Positions 5,728 through 5,903 of a stretch of DNA of 5,903 nt are shown one piece after another. Origin of the DNA: Planctomycetales bacterium (GTDB lineage: Bacteria > Planctomycetota > UBA11346); assembly GCA_025362255.1 (NCBI GenBank), contig JANYGY010000091.1:1-5903 (forward strand), given 5' to 3'. How positions within the stretch are numbered: the first letter of the stretch is position 1; each line of letters opens with the position of its first letter. The notes beneath the pieces were generated by a model. That model had not been told where the DNA came from and did no database searches. It saw nothing but the letters and a program-made list of their open reading frames with translations. The position numbers and the translations under genes were made by a program.

Positions 5728-5754
5728 CCTACATCAGGAAAGATCTGATGTAGG
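5728..5754. terminator. 10-bp perfect stem-loop between convergent genes
   Basis: CCTACATCAG (5728-5737) pairs with CTGATGTAGG (5745-5754) around the 7-base loop GAAAGAT. It lies 103 bases after the DoxX stop and about 90 before the end of the converging AraC-like gene, so it could serve both strands. No T run follows on either strand, so it may instead be a REP-like palindrome. A competing pairing exists: CCTGAT (5711-5716) with ATCAGG (5733-5738). Confidence 0.5.
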
Positions 5755-5845
5755 CAGACCTAGCCATCATGGCATCCAGGCAGAGCGGGTGCACTTGGCA
5801 GAGTGTCAACCAAGCGGGGGAAAGATCAGACCCGCACATTCGTTG

Positions 5846-5902
5846 CTAAGGTGAAAAATGGTGTGCAGTCATACGACGGCGCCATTCCCCGGGCGTCACG
5901 CT
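5846..5902 (-). CDS. C-terminal end of a probable AraC-family transcriptional regulator (partial)
   Basis: Reading the minus strand inward from the right edge gives 18 codons, SVTPGEWRRRMTAHHFSP, then TAG at 5848-5846. The start of this, (G/S)VTPGEWRRR, is the typical end of the second helix-turn-helix of AraC/XylS regulators, usually followed by a short variable tail and the stop, as here. Only the tail is visible, so effector and targets cannot be judged. The gene converges on the buf cluster and is probably not part of it. The match is short, so chance resemblance is possible. Confidence 0.55.
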   Translation of the reverse strand, partial: SVTPGEWRRRMTAHHFSP

Positions 5903-5903
5903 T

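Overview
The window is GC-rich and carries the gene set of a proteobacterium, most likely gammaproteobacterial. That placement rests on family style and base composition only. It holds one complete six-gene cluster, flanked by two genes cut off by the window edges.

Left part (1-1503, minus strand): a large 5' part of a KUP-family potassium transporter gene. Residues 1-479 read as a normal Kup. The last 22 visible codons (positions 66-1) read as nonsense for the family, yet the opposite strand of exactly that segment encodes the expected Kup continuation. The segment is bounded by short inverted repeats. This is either a 66-bp inversion or a fold-back chimera at a contig end. From 1504 to 2069 there is no convincing gene. 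The region holds a hairpin just upstream of kup and a roughly 100-bp stretch bounded by a 12-bp perfect inverted repeat.

Centre and right (2070-5624, plus strand): a compact cluster in the order ECF-type sigma factor, short zinc-finger (ZAS-type) anti-sigma factor, cysteine-repeat exported peptide (BufA-like), DUF692/MNIO enzyme (BufB-like), DUF2063 partner protein (BufC-like) and DoxX membrane protein. Sigma/anti-sigma, bufB/bufC and bufC/doxX each overlap by 4 bases. This is the layout of a bufferin/HvfABC-type RiPP system. A Sec-exported, Cys-rich precursor is oxidatively modified at cysteines by a multinuclear iron enzyme and its partner, and the product acts in the periplasm, probably binding copper or another metal. 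The sigma/anti-sigma pair would switch the cluster on. A 17-bp stem-loop between the precursor gene and bufB could keep precursor transcripts in excess over enzyme transcripts.

The precursor is the most distinctive item. It has four tandem 19-residue units of C-x5-C-x5-C-x6 plus a final C-x5-C pair, 14 cysteines in all, separated from the last pair by a Lys/Glu/Ala linker.

Right end (5625-5903): intergenic DNA with a 10-bp perfect stem-loop, then on the minus strand what looks like the last 18 codons of an AraC-family regulator running in from beyond the window.
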